Source of the DNA: Trichomonas vaginalis G3 | Taxonomy: Eukaryota; Parabasalia; Trichomonadida; Trichomonadidae | Reading direction: 5' to 3' | Assembly: GCF_026262505.1 (NCBI RefSeq) | Contig: NC_067206.1 | Coordinates: forward strand, 558,001-622,000 | DNA: 64,000 bases | In this document: piece by piece, positions 30,371-40,353 of the stretch | Layout: the number at the start of each line of letters is the position of its first letter | How positions within the stretch are numbered: the stretch's first letter is position 1 | Program-made: the position numbers and the translations under genes | The notes under the pieces: model-generated | The model's database searches: none | What the model was told of the DNA's origin: nothing | What the model saw: the letters and a program-made list of their open reading frames with translations, nothing else

Positions 30371-31888
30371 ATGAGGAGAAATCCAAGAGCGCGCCTTTAT
30401 TCAGATAGTAGTATTTTGCACATGCAAAATATGAGAAGCGTTCGAGGTTCTCTTCCTCTAGCTTTTCCTCAAGAAAATTCTGTATTGTTTCAAGATTTAG
30501 GATATTATGCCGCTATGTACGAATTCGCGCAAGGCTCATTTCCTAAAACTCTCTGGGAGAGCGGAACTATGACAACATGCCAGCCAAATGAATTCAAGTT
30601 ATTCATTGTAAATACCCCGATTGCTTCTGCATTTTCAGATTTTTCAACTAACGTTTCAACATTTATTTCATCTTTCAAAGGGATGCATTTCTTTGCAATA
30701 TACTTCCAAATTTTTGATATTGATGCGCGCGGTTTCACTCGTCCTCTGATGTTTGTTATTGCGCATACAAATTCTGATTTAATTTCAAAAGTATATATGG
30801 GAGAGAAAGAGAGAATACTCAAAATGATTAAAAATATGCAAAGTCCTACAATTAAGTCATTTCCAGAAGATCTTAAAAAGTATTACGCTTCAATAATGTT
30901 GGCAGTAAAGAAACTAGAACCGGGCGATATTACTCTTTCTCAGAAAGTTAATGAATTGAAACGAATATTAGAAATTTTCAAAATTTCAGAAGTCAATGAG
31001 GAATTAGCTGAAGAAAGGCCTCCATCATACTTTGTTTCCATTAAATTTGATCTTCGCCCAGCCCAAGATCTAATCAAACTTGACGATTACAGAGATTTTT
31101 TGATTGATTTGATGTCATCAATGCCAAAAACAATTACTGGAGCAAATATTTTATGCTACTCAGAGTACTCTGAGACAAAGAATATTATTGACTTCGGAGG
31201 AATTACAAATAAATTATGTTATGATGGATTTTCCAGATTTGCTTCGAAGTCAATTGAAACTCGCCTAACAAACGTATCACAATTGATTCCAAGACTCCTT
31301 AATAGTCATGTGTTCTATTTCATTGCTTTTACTTTGTTATCTGGCCAAACTTTAATTATTAAAACAGAAGAATTCGCATCTACCAAGTCCTTTGCCGAAA
31401 AACTTACTATTTTATGTCCATTCTACAAACCTTCTCACATGAAAATTACAAATTCGATAAATGTTGTAGATTCCCAACAGTATTCAATAGTTATTACCAA
31501 AGATGTAGTTGGAGATGTGAAGAAGGTTGTGTCTTTACTAGATCTCATCACTGGATATTACAACGGAGATGGTTGTCCGTCGAGTTCCTTTGTAAACAAT
31601 GTTTTGATCGATAAGGATAAGCAGAACCTGAGTGAAAACACCTTTATGCTCCATATATTGACCAAACTTAAGGAAATTTCCTCAAAATTTATGTTTTTTA
31701 TGAGGAAATTTGTAAATTATTCACAAACACCCGATGAATTACTAAATGCTGTGCAGAGTCTTGGGATTTCTAAAGATGATGTACCTATTTTGAAGTATTG
31801 GATTTGTTGTTATTATAATAAGTCAAATCTCAAACCAATTCTTAGAGCAAATCACTCAAAATCAGGTCTCACTATGACTCCATTTTAG
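30371..31888 (+). CDS. Folliculin/SMCR8-like longin-DENN protein
   Basis: 505 residues. Residues about 70-190 look like a longin domain with the diagnostic block IFDIDARGFTRPLMFVIAH (115-132), equivalent to the 'SRGFVRPLCLAYI' / 'LARGFQRWYSI' motif of SMCR8 and folliculin. The middle and C-terminal parts have the alternating strands and helices expected of a DENN module (LLSGQTLIIKTEEFAS, QQYSIVITKDVVGDVKKVVS). These proteins act on Rag/Rab GTPases in nutrient sensing at the lysosome or vacuole. Which branch it belongs to cannot be told from sequence reading alone. The start is supported by the Inr. Confidence 0.65.
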   Translation: MRRNPRARLYSDSSILHMQNMRSVRGSLPLAFPQENSVLFQDLGYYAAMYEFAQGSFPKTLWESGTMTTCQPNEFKLFIVNTPIASAFSDFSTNVSTFISSFKGMHFFAIYFQIFDIDARGFTRPLMFVIAHTNSDLISKVYMGEKERILKMIKNMQSPTIKSFPEDLKKYYASIMLAVKKLEPGDITLSQKVNELKRILEIFKISEVNEELAEERPPSYFVSIKFDLRPAQDLIKLDDYRDFLIDLMSSMPKTITGANILCYSEYSETKNIIDFGGITNKLCYDGFSRFASKSIETRLTNVSQLIPRLLNSHVFYFIAFTLLSGQTLIIKTEEFASTKSFAEKLTILCPFYKPSHMKITNSINVVDSQQYSIVITKDVVGDVKKVVSLLDLITGYYNGDGCPSSSFVNNVLIDKDKQNLSENTFMLHILTKLKEISSKFMFFMRKFVNYSQTPDELLNAVQSLGISKDDVPILKYWICCYYNKSNLKPILRANHSKSGLTMTPF

Positions 31889-32175
31889 TTTTATGTTTGA
31901 AATATTTGCTTTTTTAAGCAAATATTCAATTTCTGATTAAATTTTTAAATATGGTTTGTTTTTATTGATTGTAAATGATTCTTTTAGATATTTTTAAACA
32001 ATCATCCTGTATAAATGATATTATGAACAAATAAATTTTTTCAAAATTAGAAATTAAACATTTTTAGACATCTTAATGTAAAAATCAAGTATATCATTAT
32101 GAAATTATATGAGAAATACATGATTTAGTAATGAAAAATATGAGATATATAAATATTTACAAAAATCTAACAAAA

Positions 32176-33264
32176 TTATTTATCACCGAGAAATCTACTA
32201 AGCTCATCAATGAGTTTTGTATTAGGTACAAACAAAAATAATACTCCAGAGAAATCTAATATCGCATAAGCAGGAATTCTACACATTTGATCAGGATAAA
32301 TTGGTACCCCATTGACTCTAAATGCGCGGTTACCTATATTCTCTATGTAAAAGCAACAATCCTCGAGAAAAGATAATATTGCTTGTTTTCTTGAAATATG
32401 CGGACAACTTGATGGTCCACTGGTTGACAAATCTATATCAACTTGATCGTATGCTTGATTCCTTCCGAGAACAATTGCTTCTCTCCTAATTGGAAATGCA
32501 ACGTTAATTGATCTTAAAACGGCCAAATCATTGGCCTTCATAGCGCTTAGCGTATCAAATGTAGTTAAGATTGGTAAATCAACATGGCTTTGGCTAATTA
32601 TCATATTTATTTCTGAATGGGGATTTAATTTGCAATCAGGAGCGTAATTACAACGAAGCTGCATAAGGTCTCTAGACTCTATGTCATTTTTGCGCATTTC
32701 TTCTGTTTGTTCTGTAGATAAATAAAACATTTCTTCATCAAGAACATTTTTTGCAATTTGATCAATATCGGTATCCTTTTCCTTTGCAGTTAGTTCATTT
32801 AAATATATTAATCTTTGGCTAATTTCTTCGAAAGTATGATTATGTCCAACAAATTCCATTGTATCTGTTAAAAATCTTTCTTTTGTATATGTTTGTTCTC
32901 CTTTATATCTTAAGAATGTAATCAGCCAAAAATCTTCTTCGGGTGTGAACTGAAATGCTTTTTTATGTGAATTTGGTGTTGGTAATGGTGGATTTTTTAG
33001 AGCATTTTTAAAATTTTTCGTAAGACAATCAATCGAATATTTTGATAAGCTTGGAATGACAAGTTGAGCTTGATAAACGGTCATATTCTGTAGGGCATTA
33101 ATCAATGTAATGATGTCGTTTGGATCCATATAGGGTACATTGCCATCATCAGGTATCTGTATACCGTAAGAATTGACTTGATGCATAAATCTTAGTTTTT
33201 CTTGGCTAAAGAAAAGTGTCAAAAAATTGAAATTCATATGACGGTGTTGTAAACAGAAATTCAT
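32176..33264 (-). CDS. MCRS1-like FHA-domain protein
   Basis: 362 residues from the ATG at 33264; upstream in-frame codons exist but the Inr sits between. The C-terminal FHA domain (about residues 255-350) is clear and of the microspherule-protein type: FPIRREAIVLGRNQAYDQVD, IDLST, ISRKQAILSF and FRVNGVPIYPDQMCRIP. A central SANT-like segment (FTPEEDFWLITFLRYKGEQT) matches the MCRS_N region. MCRS1 is a subunit of INO80 and NSL chromatin complexes and has centrosomal roles; the trichomonad role is inferred from the family. Confidence 0.8.
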   Translation of the reverse strand: MNFCLQHRHMNFNFLTLFFSQEKLRFMHQVNSYGIQIPDDGNVPYMDPNDIITLINALQNMTVYQAQLVIPSLSKYSIDCLTKNFKNALKNPPLPTPNSHKKAFQFTPEEDFWLITFLRYKGEQTYTKERFLTDTMEFVGHNHTFEEISQRLIYLNELTAKEKDTDIDQIAKNVLDEEMFYLSTEQTEEMRKNDIESRDLMQLRCNYAPDCKLNPHSEINMIISQSHVDLPILTTFDTLSAMKANDLAVLRSINVAFPIRREAIVLGRNQAYDQVDIDLSTSGPSSCPHISRKQAILSFLEDCCFYIENIGNRAFRVNGVPIYPDQMCRIPAYAILDFSGVLFLFVPNTKLIDELSRFLGDK

Positions 33265-33268
33265 CAAA

Positions 33269-33273
33269 AGTGA
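33269..33273 (-). promoter_or_regulatory. Inr (TCACT) of MCRS1-like gene
   Basis: TCACTTTTGATG: the Inr with A+1 seven bases before the ATG decides the start codon. The same string with the first codons recurs on the plus strand at about 34473-34497. Confidence 0.7.
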
Positions 33274-33405
33274 CACCTCAGAAAAGCTAAAATATTGAAT
33301 TTTTGGAACTTTTGATAGAGCACGTTTTTAAATATTAATTAAAGTAAATGTATATTTTGTAAAGATTCTTTTTAATAAAAAAATAAAATTTTGAAGAAGA
33401 ACACA

Positions 33406-33830
33406 AAATCTTCTGAAAAATAATATCACATAAACTCATATTATTTTCTAATATATAACTATTTTATATAAAAATCAAATTCAATGATCTTAAAAGCGAA
33501 GGATAAACCTCAAATTTACGAATATAATGAGTGGGAATATAATGCTTATCTATCATAAAACCATATGAAATATCAATTTTTGCTTTACGCCTAATTTTTG
33601 ACGACAATTAGCAAAAAATGTTAAATGTTAACACTCAGTCCATTTGAATATGAAAAATAAAATTGACTTTGATTAAATGTTTTTATTTATCATGCAATTC
33701 TTCTTGCGACCAAAGATTTGAATAAAAGTTCAAAAAATAAGATAGCTTAAAAAATAATATACGGTAGTGTTTACTAATAGATGAATAGTATATAAATTCT
33801 ATTAAAATGGATTTGATCCAAAAAAATATA
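33406..33830. repeat. Left arm of a 425-bp near-perfect inverted repeat
   Basis: Pairs with 33903-34327 over about 425 bp. I found only a one-base length difference near 33.66 kb when reading the arms against each other. The spacer is 72 bp (33831-33902). AT-rich, no open frame of note. It begins about 140 bp upstream of the MCRS1-like gene. Confidence 0.93.
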
Positions 33831-33902
33831 TAAAATTTGATCATAAATAAAATCGTTTTAAATTACTTCTTCATTTAAATTATAACAATTATTTTTTGGT
33901 TT

Positions 33903-34327
33903 TATATTTTTTTGGATCAAATCCATTTTAATAGAATTTATATACTATTCATCTATTAGTAAACACTACCGTATATTATTTTTTAAGCTATCTTATTTTT
34001 TGAACTTTTATTCAAATCTTTGGTCGCAAGAAGAATTGCATGATAAATAAAAACATTTAATCAAAGTCAATTTATTTTTCATATTCAAATGGACTGAGTG
34101 TTAACATTTAACATTTTTTGCTAATTGTCGTCAAAAATTAGGCGTAAAGCAAAAATTGATATTTCATATGGTTTTATGATAGATAAGCATTATATTCCCA
34201 CTCATTATATTCGTAAATTTTGAGGTTTATCCTTCGCTTTTAAGATCATTGAATTTGATTTTTATATAAAATAGTTATATATTAGAAAATAATATGAGTT
34301 TATGTGATATTATTTTTCAGAAGATTT
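33903..34327. repeat. Right arm of the 425-bp inverted repeat
   Basis: Inverted partner of 33406-33830. Immediately beyond it, at about 34473, lies a short copy of the MCRS1-like promoter and start, which suggests the duplicated segment may originally have included more of the gene flank. Confidence 0.93.
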
Positions 34328-35108
34328 CATTCTATATGCCTATGAAAAGTACTCTCAAAACTAACTTTTTCCTAATTATAATTAAATCTAGAATATTGTA
34401 TTATGCTTAGTATTATTTCATTTTTCTCATTCAATTTAGAATTTACAAATGTCAAAAAATTGAGAGCTATCACTTTTGATGAATTTCTGTTTATTACAAC
34501 GGGGCCTTCAATTCAGGTGTTCAAGGCTAATTTTCAATGTCGCTTTACGCCGGTTGTCAAAAATTTGAATTAATGCCAGATGGGCGTAAGTGCAGCCTTA
34601 AAATCTCATAATATTAATTTCTTTTCATATTAATTTTGTTGTGAGATCATAGATTAGTTTCTTCGCTAACATTATATTGAAAAACTAGTCCAAATTCGGG
34701 CGAGAGAAAAAAAATTGGTCCAAAACTTTTAATTCGAGGGAGGCACAAACTTGCCCAGTGAGGTGAAGTGAAAAGTGACAAGTTTACATGTCATAAATGT
34801 AACGTGTCAGATTTGAAACAAAAAATGGATTAATTTATTATTATATGATAGAGAGATTTGGTAAGTTACTATCAAATTTGTAAGTAAGGGAAAAAAAGTA
34901 AGAAAGAAAAAAAAATTTTTAAAAATAAAAAGCCACTCGCTTCGCTCGCGGTTGACAAAAAGAACAAATTCGAAAAATAATTGTATGAAATTACGAAACT
35001 AAGCCGCTCGCTTCGCTAGCGGCTTAAGTAAACAACATATTTCAGATTATCGATACTAAAAATTTTTTTATTTTATTACATTTTATTTTTTTTTTGCATT
35101 TTTTTTAA
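34328..35108. other. Intergenic with GC-rich hairpins next to MULE
   Basis: No gene. It contains the duplicated Inr/start string near 34473 and two GC-rich hairpins in an AT-rich setting: CCACTCGCTTCGCTCGCGG at about 34932 and GCCGCTCGCTTCGCTAGCGG at about 35002. Confidence 0.5.
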
Positions 35109-35716
35109 AGCTTCTTAACTTAAATCATGGAATGTCTCAAAGACAAAAGTAGCATACAGCATGTAAAGCTAAAGAAAGATAATCATAATTAATACCTTAA
35201 TTTTTAATATTACGCATTTTTAGGTGCAAAATTTAAAAACATTCTAATACAATAGAGCAGTTTCCAAAAGTAGCATACAGCATGCAAAGCTAAAGAAAGA
35301 TAATCATAATTAATACCTTAATTTTAATATTACGCATTTTTAGGTGCAAAATTTAAAAACATTCTAATACAATAGAGCAGTTTCCAAAAGTAGCATACAG
35401 CATGCAAAGCTAAAGAAAGATAATCATAATTAATACCTTAATTTTTAATATTACGCATTTTTAGGTGCAAAATTTAAAAACATTCTAATACAATAGAGCA
35501 GTTTCCAAAAGTAGCATACAGCATGCAAAGCTAAAGAAAGATAATCATAATTAATACCTTTAAAGTTTAAAATCTTGATTTTTTTTTAAAATCAAATATT
35601 TATAACTTTAATACATACAGCTTAAACCTTATACTTGTTTTCTCTTGTGAGAAAGCAATCTTACAAAGCTAACAATCCTAAAAAATAAAGAATTAAAATT
35701 TAATAATTTAATCTAA
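35109..35716. repeat. MULE left terminal inverted repeat with 121-bp tandem units
   Basis: The outer 35 bp are followed by four starts of AAAGTAGCATACAGCATG at about 121-bp spacing (three full units), then a non-repeated inner part ending TTTAATAATTTAATCTAA. The whole pairs with the right arm apart from one extra unit. Confidence 0.92.
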
Positions 35717-36090
35717 AATTAAAATCAAAATTAAATAAAATGAGTTCTTTGTAATAATACTTTCAAGGTAGGATATATTTTAGTGGGATCTATTGAGTCA
35801 TCACTAACAGCATTGAGTATAGATCCAAGGTGATGTGATTTTTGCATCCCTGGGATGGACGATACACCCAAAGTGTCACCTTTTTGGGATAACATGAATT
35901 TGAAATATCATGAGAGTTCTGCAAACCATATGCACAATATCTATTCAGCCTGACTTCTTGTATATATGAGTTAGACTTCTTAAATATTGTGCTTGGGGCG
36001 ATATAAGCATTTCCGAGATTACCATCGTGCTCTATAGTATGCTACTTCTCCCTGGTTCTAGCTCAGTTCCAAGGATATTGGCGTTCAAGG
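35717..36090. other. MULE interior, leader to hairpin array
   Basis: No open frame. It contains inverted motifs such as GATCCAAGGTGATG and CACCTTTTTGGGAT, and a duplicated GACTTCTTGT/TAGACTTCTTA, possibly the beginning of the structured region. Confidence 0.4.
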
Positions 36091-36850
36091 ATTTGGCAAG
36101 GTCCTTCCGAAGTCTCTCATTCGATGAGAGATTTCGGAAGAATCTTGCCTTAAAGTACTCCAACTCTTGTTCTTTTGTTCCTAAATAGTGAGAAAAGTTA
36201 TTTGACTACTTAAGGTAGAGATTATCCGAGGTCTCTCATTTGATGAGAGGCCTCGGATAATCTCTGCCTTAAAATTGTACACTTGTAGTCCATGAGAGTG
36301 TAAGTATACATTGATAGGACAGCTTTCTTCTGAAGTCTTAGATTTGATGAGAACCTCAGAAGAAAACTGTCCTATTTTATAGTAAAAGGAGTTTCAGGAG
36401 CTCCAAAGCTCCCTTTCGTAAGGATTAGGAGCTTTGGAGCTCCTGGTTCGTAGATGTGTTTCGCATCTTTCATCAGCAAAGGACATTTACCATCTGGGAC
36501 TCTGTTGATGGAGACTCAGGAGCTCCAAAGCTCCCTTTAGTAAGGATTAGAAGTTTTGAAGCTCCTGGTTCGTAGACGTGTTTCGCATCTTTCATCAGAA
36601 GAGGCCCAAATGCTAAATAGCCTCTGCTGATGAGCTTCAGGAGCTCCAAGGCTCCCTCTCGTAACGATTAGGAGCTTTGTAGCTCCTGAAGGTAAGGTAG
36701 GATTGCTCTGATCTCTAATCAGTAGATGCCATGCCTCATTATGAACTCTACTGACAAGAGATCAAGAGCTCCAAGGACTCCCTTTTTAGTTAGTGGCGTT
36801 CTCACCATTTAGTAGGATTGCTGATCCTACTAATGAAGTGATCACTTAGT
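36090..36850. ncRNA. Array of at least eight hairpins in the MULE, possible structured or small-RNA precursor
   Basis: Successive inverted repeats of about 50-60 nt: 36096-36153, 36213-36272, 36317-36377, 36396-36446, 36521-36571, 36645-36695, then around 36710-36775 and 36816-36840. The first three share a core ending ATTTGATGAGA (one has ATTCGATGAGA) but have different paired arms, for example TTCCGAA/TTCGGAA, ATCCGAGG/CCTCGGAT and TTCTGA/TCAGAA. The next three share CAGGAGCTCC...GGAGCTCCTG. Conserved pairing with changed sequence suggests structure matters. The best stem is about 27 bp and nearly perfect. No protein frame covers the region. Transcription is not shown by the sequence. Confidence 0.5.
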
Positions 36851-38874
36851 ATACGTTTTGAATAAATTGAATTTTTTTTTAGAATTTAGTATTTTTTATA
36901 GACATCACATGTATATTATAAATACATAAATATATTCTTTAATTCAAAAAATTCAATTCGGTTTTGGGATGGGTATCCCAGCCCCAAGTATTCAATTTTA
37001 TTCAATTTTTAAAGAATTTTGGGTTGGGATGCCCAGACCAAAACAAGCTTTATATTTTGATGTGTAGATACGTATGTGTGCATCATTGTTGTGTTATATA
37101 TTATGTTTTTAATGAAAAAAAAATCTGATTCAAAAAAAATTATCACTAATTAGTTGATAATATAAAGAAAAAATAGATAAATTGTATGTTTTGAGTATGG
37201 CATTCCAAACGGGAACCGCGGTTGGTTACCATGGATTTCCGTCACCGGTCACATTTTAAAGATTTTTAAAGCCTTATAAAAATATGCTTTGTAAATCATT
37301 TTTTGTAAATCGGCAAAAATTTGGTAATTTTCTTCAACTAATAAATCTGCGAATAGCATTTATAATACAAGAACAATCTTTTAAAATGCGTTTGATTCAT
37401 TTTTGTATAATTTCATATAGGCACATATATTCTTCCGGGACTTTCCGTGATTTTACCGTAAAATCATTAGTTTACACCAATTTTTCCGTATTTTGAATAG
37501 TTTACTGCACTTTTTCCGTAAAATTGAGTTACGGGAATCCGCAAAATTTCCGGACCTCATTTTTCATAGAATATAATAATAATATTTGATAAAAAGATAT
37601 ATTATTTGTATTTTTGATTTTTGAATTACGGAAAAAGTGAATTGTTAACTTGATTTTTTTATATGGTTAATTTTTCAAATGATTTTATGAAGATCTAAAA
37701 TATTAAAAGTAAAAAATTGAATTACGGAAAAAGTGAGGTCAAAAGTGAAATAAATTTGCAGAACAATTTTCATTGAAATAAGACATTGAGTATCACACTT
37801 TAGTGAATCAACATCTATAAGAATGAAGTGTTTTGAAGCTGAAATAATATTGAATAGAAATTAATTTTTTTGAAATTTTGAATGAAATTATAGGAAATAA
37901 AAAAATTACTAAATATTGTATTCATACAAATATATTATTTTAAAGGAAAAATAGATGCTGATAGAAACGATGAAAAATTTTGAAAACTTTACAATTAATT
38001 TATGTTCGTTAACCACAGAGCTTGCAATCCAAAGCTCACGTTAGACTACAAGAGTCACGAAGTCTCATACTAAGGGATATCCAACATATATTTTAATAAT
38101 CTAATGTTTGTGACAAATATTCAACATAAAATTAAGTTTTCGTTTCGTTACAAGGCATTCATACTTTGGAGATATCATATTTAATGTACAGAAAAGTTAA
38201 TATTAAACAATACATGCTAAAGAATTAATAAATAAGATAATAAATAAATTTATACGTAATTACTTTCATTTAATATGCTTTATGCTGTATAATATTGATT
38301 AAGAGGCATTAAAAGGTTCCATAGTCTGCTGTTATAGGCAAGATTTTTGATAAAAATTTAAAATTTTGAAAAATGATGAGAAAAGGAAAAAAAAGGTAAA
38401 TGAGAGCAAGAGGAGGGAAAAAAAAGAAAAAGAAAAGAAAGGGAAGGGAAAAATAAAAGAAAGAAGGACATATAAAAATTTAGATGCGCATTCTTAATGC
38501 CGAGGCGGCTTGCCGCCGAGGCGCGATTTTTTTAGGCCTCTACGGTAACCCGGCAATGTTTTTTTAAATCTTGTACAGCCCTAGTTTTGAGAGTATTTAT
38601 CCACATTCACTCATATGAATTTCATTAAATAGTGTCTTTTTAGTCCCAAATTTATTTTGAATTATTGAAATCAAAGAAAAAAAATCAGAAAAATTTCTCG
38701 AAATTTTTATTTTCAAAAAAAATTTGGATTTTATATTGAAAACTGACACTGGGAGGACGATAGGGCTGGGATTGGAGATACCCCGCTCACTTGGGAAAAA
38801 TACGGATCTATAGCATTGAGCAATCTATTGAGCATTGAAATACTCTCGATTTTTCTTTGTCTTTTTACATCAAT
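36851..38874. other. MULE interior, non-coding
   Basis: About 2 kb without a credible gene. It holds two GGGATGGGTATCCCAG/GGGATGCCCAG-type repeats at 36.96-37.04 kb, several TTACGGAAAAAGTGA motifs in both orientations at 37.48-37.75 kb, a purine-rich run at 38.38-38.47 kb, and a GC-rich hairpin GCCGAGGCGGCTTGCC at about 38.5 kb. Confidence 0.5.
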
Positions 38875-40182
38875 TTATGCGTTAGTTGCTTTTTCCATGA
38901 TCCTAATAACACGGTCATCTGCTGGATTTTGATCAATTTTGAGTTTGATAACGAAAGATGGTATCACTTTTGTATAAATTTCTATAATAACATCATCAAT
39001 TCTGAGATTTTTTCGATCAGGAAAATAGTCATGTTTGAGTGTTCTAAAATGAGCTTCGGCAATATTGTTAGTTGCGTCGCCTTCACGCCTGTCATAAGCA
39101 ATCCATCTTGATATGTTGTAACGCCATTGTCTGTTAAAGTATTGAGATGCTGTTGGATCTGTGTCGAGCAACTCCAGAACTTGATCATAGGCAGCATTTG
39201 CTTCTTCCTCATGTTCTGCATCTAATTTGAAGACTAAATCCTTCATCAAATTATAGAATTGTTCAAATTTTTCTTGAGAAGAAAACTTATTTGATTTGCG
39301 AAGAATTGCACGAAGAACATGTACTCCGCACCAAAGTATTTGAGCTTGTGGAATGCTTTCTTCTATTGCTTGAGCTATCTGTGGAGCACAGTCCATGCTA
39401 ATGTATTCTGGCTCAATTGTTACCCATCTGAGATAGGCGCACACGCAAACTTGAATGTTTTGATAAGTGTCTGGTTGACAAAAGAAATATAAAAAAGGGA
39501 AAATGTGAAAATCTTTGATTTTGCCAGTAAATGCATACAATGGAATGTTTGATCGCAACAATTTATAGGTGCTGTCTATATGAAATGTCTTGATACTATG
39601 CGCATAAGCTTTGCCTTCAAAAGGCGCGTAATAGAAACACATATTATTGTCTGAGACTTCAAATGCAATGAGATCATCTGGAGATTCTTCTTGTACTGTC
39701 TGAACAAAGATTTGCAATGACACAACATCGTCAGGAGAATATCTAGTTTGAAGAGCATGTATTCTCTCTGCAAATCGTTTGATTGCACGTGGTTTTTGAG
39801 CGTACATCTCTGGAATGGACGGACCTGTAAGAGGAATTTCAAGATCTTTGAATGCATTTAGCTGTGCTATCGCTCTTTGATTGTCATCTGTTTGGAAGTA
39901 ATGTTCTAAATATTTGCGATAAAAGACAGACGAATATTGACTTTTGTCATTTGGGGCGGAATGATCATGTTCTTCAACTATTTTGATTAGTTTGTATTTA
40001 TTTTGATCCAAGATTGCAACATTAAAATGTGCAGGACATTTTGGATATTTGCAGTGGAATGAAATCTGAGATCTTTCTTTCCTGACACGTTCACCATATC
40101 CATACTGTGCTTGTATTTCTTGTTTAACTCCAAATTTACAAAGATCCATAACAGTAAAGATAGTTTCTTCTTCTAATTCCAT
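38875..40182 (-). CDS. MULE transposase
   Basis: 435 residues, uninterrupted. An N-terminal zinc finger of the FLYWCH/WRKY-GCM1 type has C44, C49, H72 and H74. The DDE nuclease has D203 in FHIDSTYKLL, D264 in YISMDCAPQIA, the C285-x2-H288 motif typical of MULE transposases (LWCGVHVLRA), and E376 in TNNIAEAHFRTLK. It would cut at the long inverted repeats. An initiator TCATT lies 13 bases before the ATG, so the gene carries its own host-style promoter. All catalytic positions are present, so the copy may be active. Confidence 0.93.
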   Translation of the reverse strand: MELEEETIFTVMDLCKFGVKQEIQAQYGYGERVRKERSQISFHCKYPKCPAHFNVAILDQNKYKLIKIVEEHDHSAPNDKSQYSSVFYRKYLEHYFQTDDNQRAIAQLNAFKDLEIPLTGPSIPEMYAQKPRAIKRFAERIHALQTRYSPDDVVSLQIFVQTVQEESPDDLIAFEVSDNNMCFYYAPFEGKAYAHSIKTFHIDSTYKLLRSNIPLYAFTGKIKDFHIFPFLYFFCQPDTYQNIQVCVCAYLRWVTIEPEYISMDCAPQIAQAIEESIPQAQILWCGVHVLRAILRKSNKFSSQEKFEQFYNLMKDLVFKLDAEHEEEANAAYDQVLELLDTDPTASQYFNRQWRYNISRWIAYDRREGDATNNIAEAHFRTLKHDYFPDRKNLRIDDVIIEIYTKVIPSFVIKLKIDQNPADDRVIRIMEKATNA

Positions 40183-40192
40183 TTGAAATTGA

Positions 40193-40197
40193 AATGA
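40193..40197 (-). promoter_or_regulatory. Inr (TCATT) of MULE transposase
   Basis: Minus-strand TCATT with A+1 thirteen bases before the ATG at 40182, matching the trichomonad initiator. Confidence 0.6.
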
Positions 40198-40353
40198 AAA
40201 TTAAAAATTCAGAAATTTGAATAGATTTGGTCTGTAATTAAATGAGAATAGCAGTTTGTTCGTCATTGTTTGAGGCAAGAGTATTATAGGAATATTATAT
40301 GATGGATTTGAGTTGCATATAAAGAGTGCAAAAGGATAAAGAGAGAAATTTTG

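Noticed and set aside
35150-35560. 121-bp repeats as a CRISPR or satellite array
   Set aside because: The unit is internal to the MULE ends and repeated inverted at the other end, so it belongs to the terminal repeats.
37284-37496. 70-codon frame in the MULE interior
   Set aside because: No ATG context or initiator, AT-rich composition, overlapping repeated TACGGAAAAAG motifs; most likely chance.
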